A DNA stretch of 64,000 bases from Methanosarcina sp. (GCF_028693135.1 NZ_JAQUVZ010000002.1:62001-126000), one strand, 5' to 3'; shown: positions 34,308-43,490, counted from the first letter of the stretch. Notes: generated from the letters alone by a model not told the origin. A program made the numbers and translations.

Positions 34308-37208
34308 ATGTCCGGGAGTTTGAGAGATTTAGCGGAAAGACATTTTCAAAAGGTCTTATCCCTAATGCAAAAAGGCAAACATGAGGAAGCATTAAAAGAG
34401 CTTGAAAAGACAGAAGAAGCCGCAAAGAGGGCGAAAACAAACGACATTTCACTCAATGTTCAGACCTTAAAAGGACTTATAATGCAGACAATAGGGGCAT
34501 ATGAAGAAGCCCTGGAGATCCATTCTCTTGCCCTAAAAACTACTGAAGAACTCCTCTCAAAAGATCCTGATAACAAGCCTTACCAGTCAAGTCTTCAGAT
34601 GAACCTTGACGAAATTTTCAAGATTGGAAACCGTTTCTATAAAATGGGACGTTTTCTTCAAGCAAAAAATTGCTATGAGCTACACCTCTTAATCTCTCAA
34701 AAACTACTTGAAACCGACAACGAAAATGTAACGTACCAATCATCTGTAGCAATGACTCTCAACAATCTAGCTTCCTTGCTTTCTGATATGGGTCGCATCG
34801 AAGATGCGAAAGCAAAATACGAAAAAGCCCTAGAAATTTACGAAAAACTACTACAAAATGACCCCGAAAACGTAGCATACCAATCATACGTAGGAGGGAC
34901 ACTCAACAATCTAGGAAACTTGCTTAAAAATATGGGGCGCATCGAAGACGCGAAAGCAAAATACGAAAAGGCACTCGAAATCTATACTGAACCTATGCAG
35001 TACCTGACCATAGGTAGAAAGTCAGAGTCAATAATCAGGCTTATCCAACTGAATTCAGAACAGGCGGATAAGGAAACGAACCCCTTTAATCAGATGAATT
35101 ACCTGAGAGAAGCATTTCAAATATGCAAAGAACATCAGGAATTTTTTATCAAATATGAACTAAAGCACGAAAGAAAGCTGGTTACTGAAGCAGGGCTGAG
35201 TGCATATATCGATTTTTTGATGAAGAATGTGAGTCTTGAAGGTAATTTCGAGAAGAGGGCGAAAGAATATGAAAAAGCCCTTCAGGCGGTTGAAAAGCTG
35301 GAGGAAATAGAAGATGATGAAACGGTTTTAAAATTGTGTTCTTCTGCCGCCTGCTATCTTCGGGGAAGAAAACTTGTAAATGAAGCGCTTGCTTCCAGAC
35401 AACCTGAACTAGAACTTCTCAGGCAGGCTGTGGAGCAGTTCAAGAGCGCAAAAGAGACCTATGACAAAGCAAATGTGTGCTTCTGCGTATATACCGGACT
35501 GCTTAAGATTCTGGAAGGTATTGAGGAACTTGAAGAAGTGGATGTTCCGAAACTGAAAGAACTGATTCAGAAGGTTGTTGAAAATCTCCCCGAGGATGTT
35601 AACCCAAGTATAAGGGTTTCTTTTGAGAATATCCCGCAGATTTTTGAAGAAAAAGACAAAATGACGCGCAAAGAGCTACTGAAGGAACTTGATGACAGGG
35701 TCAGTGCAATAGAGTACAAGGCGCTGGAAAATTTCTTCGGGCATGTTAATGCGAAGATAAAGGATTATTTTGAAGAGCCTTTCAGCCCAAACTTAATTTA
35801 CGAAAACTGGAAGCTGAAGGTCATATTTGATGACCCTGAGAAAGTGAAAGGGAAACTTACTATCAAAGTTGGAGATAAAACTCTCCTGAATAGAACTTTG
35901 ACTCCTGAAGAAGTAAAAAACAACCTGCTAGAAATCGATTACCTAAAGATTGGCTACTTCCCACAGGGTGAGGATGAAATCTATTTCACAACTCTGGGAC
36001 AGAAGAAGCCGGTTATAAGGTCAAGTGACTATTTTGAAAGTGTTGGAAGAGACAACAAAACCAGAATATTCCAGTATGACTGCTGCAATGGCGTTTGCGT
36101 TGATCGGGATTTGCAAATTGCGGCTGTCCAGTTGAAGTATCATGTTTACGGCGAAAACTCTGTTGTGAAACTCACGGTTGATGACGCCTATCATCGGAAA
36201 GTTATGGCAGTTCTGGATGCTGTGAAGGGTGAAGAGGATATTGTGGTTTTCCCGGAGTTTTCTATTCCTTTTGATTACCTGGGAGAAATTCAGGAATATG
36301 CGGATGAAAACGGGATTATTGTGGTTGCAGGCAGCCATTATGTAACTGAAGGGAAGCTTGGAGAGTATGGAAAACAGTTCTGCCGGGAATTTGAGGAGGG
36401 GGATTTAAGGAAGAATATCTCTCCTGTTGTCATTCAATCTTCAAAGATTGTACATAATGAGAAACTGCTGGGAGCCAAGGAAGAAAGGGAACTCTATTTC
36501 GATGAAGGCATGAAAGCTGGCAAGGTGAACCACATCTTCAGGCTTCGGGACAACCTCAATGTCGGGGTCATGATCTGCTATGAGTATCTGAATTCCGATC
36601 TGAGGCAGCGCTTGATCCCCGCCTGCGATATAATGCTTGTACCGCAGACAAACCCGAAGCCAGAAAGGTTCTATGAAACGGCAAAAGGAGACCTTAACAA
36701 CCCTCTATGCTCTGGCAACAAAGCATACGTAATGGCAAACGGAATTTTCACCCTTGGAGATGATAAAAAAATTCTTGGAGGTTCTACAGGGATTGTTTCA
36801 ACACTTGACAAATACTCCTATAAAAGACAGGACGAGGGGATTATAACACCCGTTGACAAAGTAATGGAGCAGTTTATCCTGATGACGTCAATAAATACAG
36901 GTTTCAGTTCTGCAAGAGATACACAATTGGGGCAGGTCCCGTTAAAAACAAAAATTGTCCACATCTTTGAGGAAAATGAAATTCTCAGCAGTTCAGAAAA
37001 TGAAGGAAGAAGATTCATTCAATTGCTTGAGACTATAGAAAACTGCAAAAACAAGGAAGAGCTCAGAGAAATACTCAATCGCGAGGAAAACAAAGCAACA
37101 ATAAAGACATTCTCGCCTCTCATGCACAAACACATTCAGGATTTGAAAGAGCTTACTCTCGACGAAATGAAGAAAAAGTGCTGTTGTATCCTGATTCCTG
37201 CAGAATAA
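34308..37208 (+). CDS. TPR-nitrilase fusion protein
   Basis: The 966-residue protein has an N-terminal TPR part like those of the two preceding genes (start LRDLAERHFQKVLSLMQKGK). Two nearly identical TPR units containing MGRIEDAKAKYEKALEIY lie near residues 160 and 205. A helical middle region (about 230-475) and a beta-rich segment (about 485-575) follow. The C-terminal part, about 600-880, is a carbon-nitrogen hydrolase: Glu in VVFPEFSIP near 648, a probable Lys region near 712, and the nucleophile Cys in GVMICYEYLNSDLRQR near 750. The tail ends CCCILIPAE. This is likely an amidase or related enzyme controlled by a protein-binding scaffold. The substrate is unknown. Confidence 0.8.
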   Translation: MSGSLRDLAERHFQKVLSLMQKGKHEEALKELEKTEEAAKRAKTNDISLNVQTLKGLIMQTIGAYEEALEIHSLALKTTEELLSKDPDNKPYQSSLQMNLDEIFKIGNRFYKMGRFLQAKNCYELHLLISQKLLETDNENVTYQSSVAMTLNNLASLLSDMGRIEDAKAKYEKALEIYEKLLQNDPENVAYQSYVGGTLNNLGNLLKNMGRIEDAKAKYEKALEIYTEPMQYLTIGRKSESIIRLIQLNSEQADKETNPFNQMNYLREAFQICKEHQEFFIKYELKHERKLVTEAGLSAYIDFLMKNVSLEGNFEKRAKEYEKALQAVEKLEEIEDDETVLKLCSSAACYLRGRKLVNEALASRQPELELLRQAVEQFKSAKETYDKANVCFCVYTGLLKILEGIEELEEVDVPKLKELIQKVVENLPEDVNPSIRVSFENIPQIFEEKDKMTRKELLKELDDRVSAIEYKALENFFGHVNAKIKDYFEEPFSPNLIYENWKLKVIFDDPEKVKGKLTIKVGDKTLLNRTLTPEEVKNNLLEIDYLKIGYFPQGEDEIYFTTLGQKKPVIRSSDYFESVGRDNKTRIFQYDCCNGVCVDRDLQIAAVQLKYHVYGENSVVKLTVDDAYHRKVMAVLDAVKGEEDIVVFPEFSIPFDYLGEIQEYADENGIIVVAGSHYVTEGKLGEYGKQFCREFEEGDLRKNISPVVIQSSKIVHNEKLLGAKEERELYFDEGMKAGKVNHIFRLRDNLNVGVMICYEYLNSDLRQRLIPACDIMLVPQTNPKPERFYETAKGDLNNPLCSGNKAYVMANGIFTLGDDKKILGGSTGIVSTLDKYSYKRQDEGIITPVDKVMEQFILMTSINTGFSSARDTQLGQVPLKTKIVHIFEENEILSSSENEGRRFIQLLETIENCKNKEELREILNREENKATIKTFSPLMHKHIQDLKELTLDEMKKKCCCILIPAE

Positions 37209-37448
37209 ATCTATATCAGTACAAAGAAAAATCGGGCTGGAAAAATCACATAACTGGCTGGAAACGCTAAAGACGTTGAAACTGATGCTTCTTTTATTTC
37301 ATTTTCATGGGAAGGCCGCTCTCCTTCGTCGAGCGTGAAAAATCTCCGTTAAAGACAGCTACTGCCCAGCCCCGGCTAATTAGCCTTCAAACAAATTAAA
37401 AAAAGGTAGCGGAAAAGATTCCGCAGAAAATTCCCTGATTCTCAGATT

Positions 37449-37658
37449 TTACGTGAAAAGGTCGAAGATGTTCCCGAGCATGCTGCTGTCGGCCTGATAT
37501 AATTCGGTGTATTTGCAGCGTTTGCAGGTGACATGAGTGAATTTTTTGTTCTGGATGTCGAGGACTTTGCTGATGAAGCCGCCGGTTGTACGGATCTCGC
37601 CGAGATCATAAGTGGTGTTCCCGCATTTAGGGCAGACGAAATTAATATTTTTGCTCAT
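37449..37658 (-). CDS. Small zinc-ribbon protein
   Basis: The 69-residue protein has two zinc knuckles: CPKCGNTTYD near residue 9 and CKRCKYTELY near 45, with RTTGGFISKVLDIQNKKFTHVTC between. I recognise the layout of the predicted nucleic-acid-binding zinc-ribbon family COG3478. The role is unknown. The gene is read leftwards against the flanking genes and has its own 300 bp upstream region. Confidence 0.75.
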   Translation of the reverse strand: MSKNINFVCPKCGNTTYDLGEIRTTGGFISKVLDIQNKKFTHVTCKRCKYTELYQADSSMLGNIFDLFT

Positions 37659-37976
37659 TTTTTGGCCTCTCTGTATTTCAGTAGTCTGAAGGATGGAATA
37701 GCTTTATTCTTGCACTATTTAATATTATTGCAGAAATTGGGATCGAAAAGAAAAAACCTATTGGTTGTGCCGGGGAGATAGAAAAGAAAAGATTTTCGGA
37801 TAAGACCATATCCGGGAAAAACAAAGAAGATGTAAGAATGAGAGAGATGATTATTATATATTCAGATAAAAAATTGACCGGACATACGGCAGATCAACCG
37901 GATTTTTTCCTGAAGGGAGCAAATCTTTGCAGGAAATAAATATATTAGAAAAGAATACCTATACAGCATTAGACAC
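37659..37976. other. AT-rich gap without a gene
   Basis: No gene is seen. ATAAATATATTAG near 37937 precedes the rightward gene at 37977 by about 35 bp and is TATA-like. Confidence 0.4.
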
Positions 37977-38435
37977 ATGAAAATAAAAGCTATAATTACA
38001 ATCGCCCTGATCATCTCGGCTGCTTTAATGGCTGCAAAAGTATCGCCAGGAGTTAATACGGAGCAGTTCAGGGAAGGGAAATATATCCATATTGACAGCA
38101 TGGTGATCGAATTTAATAAGATGGATGCTGATGTCCAGATACAATATAACCTCAGTCCCTTCGCCCAGGTTTACATGTTCCTGTTCGGGAGTAAGCATCT
38201 TGAGCCTAAAATAGAGGAGATCTTTTTTGATTTTGACAACATAGAGATCCAGAAGATAGGGAGAACCAGTGCCGTAATCCACATAAAGGATATTTCCAGG
38301 CAAAATGATGAATATTATCTGCACGACTCCAGAATGTTAGGGATGCAGCCTGATGTACTTACCCTTGTTTACCCTGACAAGACCAGGCAAAATATCGAAC
38401 GTGCCAAAGCCACACCATATCTTTTTTATAGCTGA
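37977..38435 (+). CDS. Small exported protein of unknown function
   Basis: The 152-residue protein has an N-terminal hydrophobic segment (MKIKAIITIALIISAALMAA) that serves as a signal or anchor. The rest is predicted beta-rich, with the sequence HIDSMVIEFNKMDADVQIQY near 38 and ending in a Lys/Arg-rich tail. I do not recognise a domain. There are no cysteines after the signal. The ATG has no obvious ribosome site and follows a TATA-like element by about 35 bp, consistent with a leaderless transcript. It stands alone between a leftward zinc-ribbon gene and the coenzyme M cluster. Confidence 0.6.
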   Translation: MKIKAIITIALIISAALMAAKVSPGVNTEQFREGKYIHIDSMVIEFNKMDADVQIQYNLSPFAQVYMFLFGSKHLEPKIEEIFFDFDNIEIQKIGRTSAVIHIKDISRQNDEYYLHDSRMLGMQPDVLTLVYPDKTRQNIERAKATPYLFYS

Positions 38436-38717
38436 AGAGTTTGATCACAAACTTTCAGCGGCTTTCCAAATTTTCAACGACTTTATTAACTACTGTCCTG
38501 CATGTTCTTCTGCACCCACTTCTCGCCATCTAATAGCGTCATCTAATTGCATTATCTAATTTATCCCTTTAGTCTATTTACCAGGGTCTTCTTCCATTTT
38601 TTACAACTCAGTGTCCAGATTGGACTATTTATTAAAAGCAATGACACACATGGGAAATTATGATCGGGTTTCAGGAACATATATTTAGCAAAAGAAGCCC
38701 AATTTTCTTTGATAGCA

Positions 38718-39968
38718 ATGGGAAGATTTATATTAAAATGTCTGAAATGCGGAAGAGAATACGGTCAGGAATACAGGTTAACCTGTGAGGATGACAACTC
38801 TCTTTTGCGGGCGGAATACTTTGAAAAAAGGCTTGAGCTCAGAGACCAGCCTGGAATAGGAAGATTTCATTCCTGGCTTCCGGTTCAGGAGGAGCTTACC
38901 ACCGAAGCCGGGCCCATCACGTATAAAAGTGAAGCTCTTGCAAAGGAACTCGGGCTTTCGAACCTTTACATAGGATTCAGCGGATACTGGCCTGAGAAAG
39001 GGGCTTTTATCAAAACCTGCAGTTTCAAAGAACTCGAAGCCCATCCTACGATGCAGCTTCTCAAGGAATCCAGGGGAAAAGCCATTGTCCTAGCCTCTGC
39101 AGGGAATACGGGGAGGGCATTTGCACACACATCGGCTCTTACAGGAATAGATGTTTATATAGTGGTTCCTGATTCGGGCATTCCAAAGCTCTGGCTGCCT
39201 GAAGAACCGACTGATTCCATTCACCTTATCAGTATGACTCCGGGGAACGATTATACCGATGCTATCAACCTTGCAGGAAGAATTGCAAAACTCCCAGGTA
39301 TGGTCCCTGAAGGGGGAGCCAGAAATGTTGCCAGAAGGGAAGGAATGGGCACTGTAATGCTGGACGCAGCCGTAACCATAGGAAAGATGCCTGACCACTA
39401 CTTCCAGGCTGTAGGAAGCGGTACAGGAGGGATTTCAGCCTGGGAAGCTGCGCTGAGACTCAGGGATGACGGACGTTTTGGCTCCGGGCTTCCAAAGCTC
39501 CAACTTGCCCAGAACCTGCCTTTCGTCCCCATGTACAGTGCATGGCAGGCAGGAAGAAGAGAGATCATTCCCGAAATTGACATGAAAGATGCAAAGAAAC
39601 AGATAGAAGAGACATACGCTACTGTGCTTACCAACCGGGCACCTCCCTATTCCGTAATCGGTGGGCTCTATGACGCACTTGTCGATACGGACGGGATAAT
39701 GTATGCAGTTACTAAAGAGGAAGCCCTTGAAGCAAAAGCGCTTTTTGAGTCCCTTGAAGGAATAGATATCCTGCCCCCATCTGCAGTTGCAGTTGCCTCC
39801 CTGTTGAAAGCCGTAGAAGCCGGAAATGTCGGAAAAGACGACACCATTCTCCTGAATATTGCAGGCGGAGGTTTCAAGCGGCTGAAGGAAGACATCACAC
39901 TTTTCCAGGTTGAACCTGAAGTTACTGTCCGGGACTCTGACGTTCCGCTTGAAGATCTGAAGATCTGA
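38718..39968 (+). CDS. Cysteate synthase (coenzyme M biosynthesis)
   Basis: The 416-residue PLP enzyme is related to threonine synthase. In Methanosarcinales it makes L-cysteate from phosphoserine and sulfite for coenzyme M. It starts MGRFILKCLKCGREYGQEY at ATG 38718; the longer TTG start has no support. Features are the N-terminal Cys pair CLKC, the PLP-binding loop ASAGNTGRAFA near 130 and the phosphate-binding loop GSGTGGIS near 236. The active-site lysine probably lies in the KTCSFKELEA segment near 100. ComDE is encoded 120 bp downstream, which fits the pathway cysteate to sulfopyruvate to sulfoacetaldehyde. Functional assignment rests on family and context. Confidence 0.88.
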   Translation: MGRFILKCLKCGREYGQEYRLTCEDDNSLLRAEYFEKRLELRDQPGIGRFHSWLPVQEELTTEAGPITYKSEALAKELGLSNLYIGFSGYWPEKGAFIKTCSFKELEAHPTMQLLKESRGKAIVLASAGNTGRAFAHTSALTGIDVYIVVPDSGIPKLWLPEEPTDSIHLISMTPGNDYTDAINLAGRIAKLPGMVPEGGARNVARREGMGTVMLDAAVTIGKMPDHYFQAVGSGTGGISAWEAALRLRDDGRFGSGLPKLQLAQNLPFVPMYSAWQAGRREIIPEIDMKDAKKQIEETYATVLTNRAPPYSVIGGLYDALVDTDGIMYAVTKEEALEAKALFESLEGIDILPPSAVAVASLLKAVEAGNVGKDDTILLNIAGGGFKRLKEDITLFQVEPEVTVRDSDVPLEDLKI

Positions 39969-39978
39969 AGATCTGAGT
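39951..39978. repeat. 9 bp repeat over the cysteate synthase stop codon
   Basis: GAAGATCTG is repeated about three times and includes the TGA stop codon. The coding sequence ends LEDLKI, so the Glu-Asp-Leu-Lys part is itself repeat-derived. Confidence 0.75.
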
Positions 39979-40020
39979 CCCTCCGGGCTTTTATCGAAGT
40001 TCTGAAAACCTGTAAGAAAA

Positions 40021-40080
40021 AAGAGAAAATAAGCTCAAGAAAGAGAGAATAAGCTCAAGAAAGAGAAAATAAGCTCAAGA
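40021..40080. repeat. Three 20 bp copies upstream of comDE
   Basis: The unit is AAGAGAAAATAAGCTCAAGA, with one base changed in copy 2. It ends 7 bp before the ComDE start codon, so any leader and promoter-proximal DNA is repeat-derived. Confidence 0.85.
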
Positions 40081-40087
40081 TATATTC

Positions 40088-41260
40088 ATGGTAAGAGGTA
40101 TGTACGTGGTAAACCCGGAAGAAAAAGTAATAACAATTATGAAAAAAACAGGTATTGACCTTGCTGCAACGCTTCCCTGTGACAGGATCAAGAACCTGCT
40201 CCCCCTCGTTTCGGAAAACTTTCCCGAGATCAAATTGACCAGGGAAGAAAGTGGGGTTGGGATCTGTGCCGGGGCCTACCTTGCAGGTGGAAAACCCATG
40301 ATGCTTATTCAGAGCACGGGGCTCGGGAATATGATCAATGTCCTTGAGTCCCTGAACGTAACATGCAAAATCCCCCTGCCTGTGCTGGCAAGCTGGCGCG
40401 GTGTTTACAAAGAAGCCATAGAAGCACAGGTCCCCCTGGGAGTCCATCTCCCTGCCATTCTGGAAGGAGCCGGGCTCGCGTATACAATAATTGACGAAGC
40501 TGAAAAGCTCCCTCTCCTTGAAAATGTGATCAACGACGCCTTTGAAAATTCCAGGCCCCACATAGCTCTGGTTTCTCCTAAAGTGTGGGAAGGTTCGGAC
40601 TGCTGTGCCTGGGAAACTCAGAAGGCCCCGGAGCTACCGAAGAAAGAAAAGATCTGCAAATTCCGCCTGACACAGAAGGTTCTCGAACCCCGGATGATCC
40701 GGAACGATGCAATCTCCGCCGTAGCAGCCGAACTGGATGAAGAAATCACCGTAACAAACCTCGGCGTCCCCTGCAAGGAACTCTACGCTGCCAGAGACCG
40801 GGACCTTAACTTTTACATGTTCGGGTCCATGGGGCTTGTCTCCTCCATTGGGCTTGGTCTTGCCCTGCACACGGACAGGCAGGTTGTGGTCTTCGACGGG
40901 GACGGAAGCCTCCTCATGAACCCTAACACCCTCCTGGAAGTCGGAAAGGAAGCCCCGAAAAACCTGGTTATCGTAGCCTTGGACAACGGCGCCTATGGCT
41001 CTACAGGCTCTCAGGAGACCTGTGCGCTGCGCTACATTGACCTGGAAATCCTGGCAAACTCCTGCGGGATCCAGAACACGTATAAGGTCAACACGGAAGA
41101 GGAACTCGTATACGTGTACAAGGATTCCCTTTATGCCAGGCAAACATCCTTTATCCATGTGATCCTGAAGCCAGGAAACACAAATGCCCCCAATATCCCC
41201 ATGAGTCCGGAAGAAACCACGAAACGCTTCAAAGAAGCGCTGGATACAAAAAAGCTTTAA
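40088..41260 (+). CDS. comDE: Sulfopyruvate decarboxylase, fused ComD-ComE
   Basis: The 390-residue TPP enzyme converts sulfopyruvate to sulfoacetaldehyde in coenzyme M synthesis. Residues 1-170 are the alpha (ComD) part with REESGVGICAGAYLAGGKP near 55-73. Residues 190-390 are the beta (ComE) part, with the TPP-Mg motif GDGSLLMNPNTLLEV near 278 and DNGAYGSTGSQ near 305. In many methanogens these are separate proteins; the fusion is normal in Methanosarcina. The start at ATG 40088 is followed by another Met five codons later. It lies after cysteate synthase and opposite the DUF39-ferredoxin gene. Confidence 0.93.
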   Translation: MVRGMYVVNPEEKVITIMKKTGIDLAATLPCDRIKNLLPLVSENFPEIKLTREESGVGICAGAYLAGGKPMMLIQSTGLGNMINVLESLNVTCKIPLPVLASWRGVYKEAIEAQVPLGVHLPAILEGAGLAYTIIDEAEKLPLLENVINDAFENSRPHIALVSPKVWEGSDCCAWETQKAPELPKKEKICKFRLTQKVLEPRMIRNDAISAVAAELDEEITVTNLGVPCKELYAARDRDLNFYMFGSMGLVSSIGLGLALHTDRQVVVFDGDGSLLMNPNTLLEVGKEAPKNLVIVALDNGAYGSTGSQETCALRYIDLEILANSCGIQNTYKVNTEEELVYVYKDSLYARQTSFIHVILKPGNTNAPNIPMSPEETTKRFKEALDTKKL

Positions 41261-41705
41261 AAATCGACCTGAAAAATACTTTTTTTGAGTATATTTTTCA
41301 TTCGGGTTTCTTTTTCATTTATTTTTTGACGAGCTGCCAGACAAGCTGGCGGGGGCATTTATATGTACCTGTGAATTGAAAATCGGTTTTCGAGGTTAAG
41401 GAAAATATCCTCTTGAACCGGAGGATATTTCTTAAATATATTTTGTCTCACTCAATTGCGGTGCCACTTTATATGTCGCTTTTATCCGACTGGCGGCTTG
41501 CCTCAGCCCCGCGTGGCACGGGGAGAAAGAACTAAAGATTTTCTCCTGGGATTCCGGAATAGAGCCTAAAATTAATCCGGACCCAACACTCTCCACTTTT
41601 AAGCATTAATTTTGATTTATTTCCTCAAGTTTTATTTTCTCAAGTTTTATTTCCTCAAGTTTTATTTTCTCCAGCTTATTTTCTCAAGTGTTATTTTATT
41701 AAGCC
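41261..41705. repeat. Convergent gap with hairpin and short tandem repeats
   Basis: At 41403-41430 AAATATCCTC, loop TTGAACCG, GAGGATATTT is a perfect 10 bp hairpin. From about 41613 to 41730 copies of a 16-17 bp unit like CTCAAGTTTTATTTTCT continue into the 3' end of the leftward DUF39 gene. A copy of a dispersed hairpin element starts at 41328. GCCCCGCGTGGCACGGGG near 41505 is also self-pairing. Confidence 0.6.
41328..41417. repeat. Dispersed hairpin element, copy 2
   Basis: GACGAGCTGCCAGACAAG then CTGGCG, after a T-rich tract and before ATTTATATGTACC. It shares order and much sequence with the element at 25346-25435. The stem is CTGCCAG / CTGGCGG with one wobble. Confidence 0.45.
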
Positions 41706-43022
41706 TTATTCTCTCCAGCTTATTTTCTCCACAGGTTCCTTGATCCTGAATTTTCCTGAAAGGACCTGCTCTTTAAGTTCTTCTGCGGCTTTTACCGCTC
41801 TTGCGCGGTCCGACTGGCGCAGGGTTACTTTGATATCTCTGAGGCAGCCTCCGGTTGTACAGCTGACAGTACCGAGGTTTGCGCTGAAAGCTTCTCCTTT
41901 GCACCTTGAGATACAGAGCCCGCAGTTAAAGCAAAGTTTGGGGTCGTGTACAGCTCCAGTTTCTCCCTTGCTAACTGCCCCCATAGGGCATGCTTCAGCC
42001 ACACAGCACACCTTGCAGTCAATACATTTTTCGGGATTGTATTTTACACTCAGGTCTGTGTTATCCCAGACATCCCCATAGGTTATCTCACAGAGAGGGA
42101 TTCTTCCTGCAAGATCTACAAGCTTGAGTGGGATCTGGCTGTCCGGCTTAAGGATATTTTCGAGCATTTCCCGGGAAAGGACAGGGATGGGAACTGCCCA
42201 TGTGTTGATGATTTCGGGGCCTGCTGAGGTTACAAACCCTCCCATATATTCAGGGGTCATGTCATGAAGATCTGCAAAACCCGTCAGGTTGGGATTATCC
42301 GGAGCACTGCGGGTACCCTGACCCGTAACGAACCCTTCGGCTCCATTTATAAGTACTCTTGTCCCGATTCCTATTGTCTCGAGTTTGGGGTCGTTTTGAA
42401 TTGGGTTTAACTCGCCGCAGCCGCAGAAGGTAATTTCCCTGAACTCGCCTTCAAAGGGCAGGGCATGGAAAATGGTTTTAATAGCCTCTTTTCCCGGGTT
42501 TACGAATGCCCGGTAGTTTTTAAAGGCATTCCTTGTCGCATGAAGCCGCGCAAAAGGTATCTTGGAAAGGCTGGTTTCTACTGAAAAAAGGTCTCCCCCA
42601 ATTGTGGTTACATCCACAGTAATACTCTTTCCTTCCACCATTTCCCTGAAAAGATGTCCGCCTCCGTAGCGGGGATCTGATTCACTGTGAGCTGTCCCAA
42701 GTACGATGAGGTCCAGGACTCCAAGCCTTTCGTTCGGGCAGGGACCAACGACTGCCGGCACTCCATTCAGCAGAACTTTAGAAGCTTTTACAAAAGAATC
42801 GGGATCGGAAACTTTGAAAGAGAGAATTGCATACGTTCCGCTCATAATGCCGCGGGTTGCGGTAGTTACGACATCAATATCTTCTAGCCTGATTTCTTCC
42901 CCTGCCCTGACCCTTGCACTAATTTCCTCAGCCGTAAGGACCACAGCTTCTCCAGAGTCGATTTTTGCCTGGATCTCGAGGATTGTCCTACATTTTTCTG
43001 TGTTGTCCGATGCTCCGTTCAT
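41706..43022 (-). CDS. DUF39 (HcyA-like) protein with two ferredoxin clusters
   Basis: The 438-residue protein has an N-terminal DUF39/COG1900 domain (residues about 10-340), with conserved cysteines in GPCPNERLG near 93 and CGCGELNP near 200. The C-terminal part has ferredoxin motifs CIDCKVCCVAEACP near 337 and CFNCGLCISRCKG near 370, then CTTGGC near 397. DUF39 proteins with ferredoxin partners act in homocysteine formation from aspartate semialdehyde, where sulfur is added to an aldehyde. The next step of coenzyme M synthesis needs the same chemistry on sulfoacetaldehyde, and this gene converges on cysteate synthase and comDE. A role there is inference. Confidence 0.82.
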   Translation of the reverse strand: MNGASDNTEKCRTILEIQAKIDSGEAVVLTAEEISARVRAGEEIRLEDIDVVTTATRGIMSGTYAILSFKVSDPDSFVKASKVLLNGVPAVVGPCPNERLGVLDLIVLGTAHSESDPRYGGGHLFREMVEGKSITVDVTTIGGDLFSVETSLSKIPFARLHATRNAFKNYRAFVNPGKEAIKTIFHALPFEGEFREITFCGCGELNPIQNDPKLETIGIGTRVLINGAEGFVTGQGTRSAPDNPNLTGFADLHDMTPEYMGGFVTSAGPEIINTWAVPIPVLSREMLENILKPDSQIPLKLVDLAGRIPLCEITYGDVWDNTDLSVKYNPEKCIDCKVCCVAEACPMGAVSKGETGAVHDPKLCFNCGLCISRCKGEAFSANLGTVSCTTGGCLRDIKVTLRQSDRARAVKAAEELKEQVLSGKFRIKEPVEKISWRE

Positions 43023-43043
43023 GTTACCCTCAGCGGAAATATT

Positions 43044-43115
43044 GTATTCATTCTATTTTAGAAGGCAGGTTCATTCTATTTTAGAGGCGTATTCAGTCTA
43101 TTTAAGAAGGCAGGT
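43044..43115. repeat. Three 22-24 bp copies upstream of the DUF39 gene
   Basis: The unit is like TTCATTCTATTTTAGAAGGC followed by AGG. It lies 20-90 bp before the leftward start codon at 43022. TATTTTAG and TATTTAAG within it are weak TATA-like segments. The rest of the gap to 43416 shows nothing firm; CTTATATAAATGATG near 43345 is TATA-like for the tRNA array. Confidence 0.6.
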
Positions 43116-43416
43116 TCTCCAGAGCCAATATCACAAAAAAATATCATAAAAACTTATGGAAATTTCGTGGAAGCAATAAATTGAGGACGAAAAAGGAATA
43201 TTTTGAGATGCTCGGGATGGAAAACAGGAGCTCTGAGTTGGTAAATGGTAAATTGGAGTTAAGACTACAAATTTTTTACAAAATCTGTAAAATTTTTGTT
43301 TTTATGAGGCTGATTCGAATAGAAAATGCCCGAACCACCCAAAACTTATATAAATGATGGTGCGTACTATGGTGTTGCACTTCGGTACAAGAAACAGAAG
43401 CAATACGCATCTTAGA

Positions 43417-43490
43417 GGGCTCGTGGTCTAGCCGGTTATGACGTCGCCTTGACATGGCGGAGGTCCTGAGTTCGAATCTCAGCGGGCCCA
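43417..43490 (+). tRNA. tRNA-Val (GAC), copy 1
   Basis: Acceptor GGGCTCG pairs with CGGGCCC. The anticodon loop TTGACAT gives anticodon GAC. T-loop is TTCGAAT in the stem CTGAG/CTCAG. CCA is not encoded (ACTA follows). D-arm is GTC..GAC. First of three tRNAs in a repeat unit. Confidence 0.95.

Noticed and set aside
43208-43357. 49-codon ORF upstream of the tRNA array
   Set aside because: The ribosome site is poor, the sequence is AT-driven, and it overlaps the likely tRNA promoter region.
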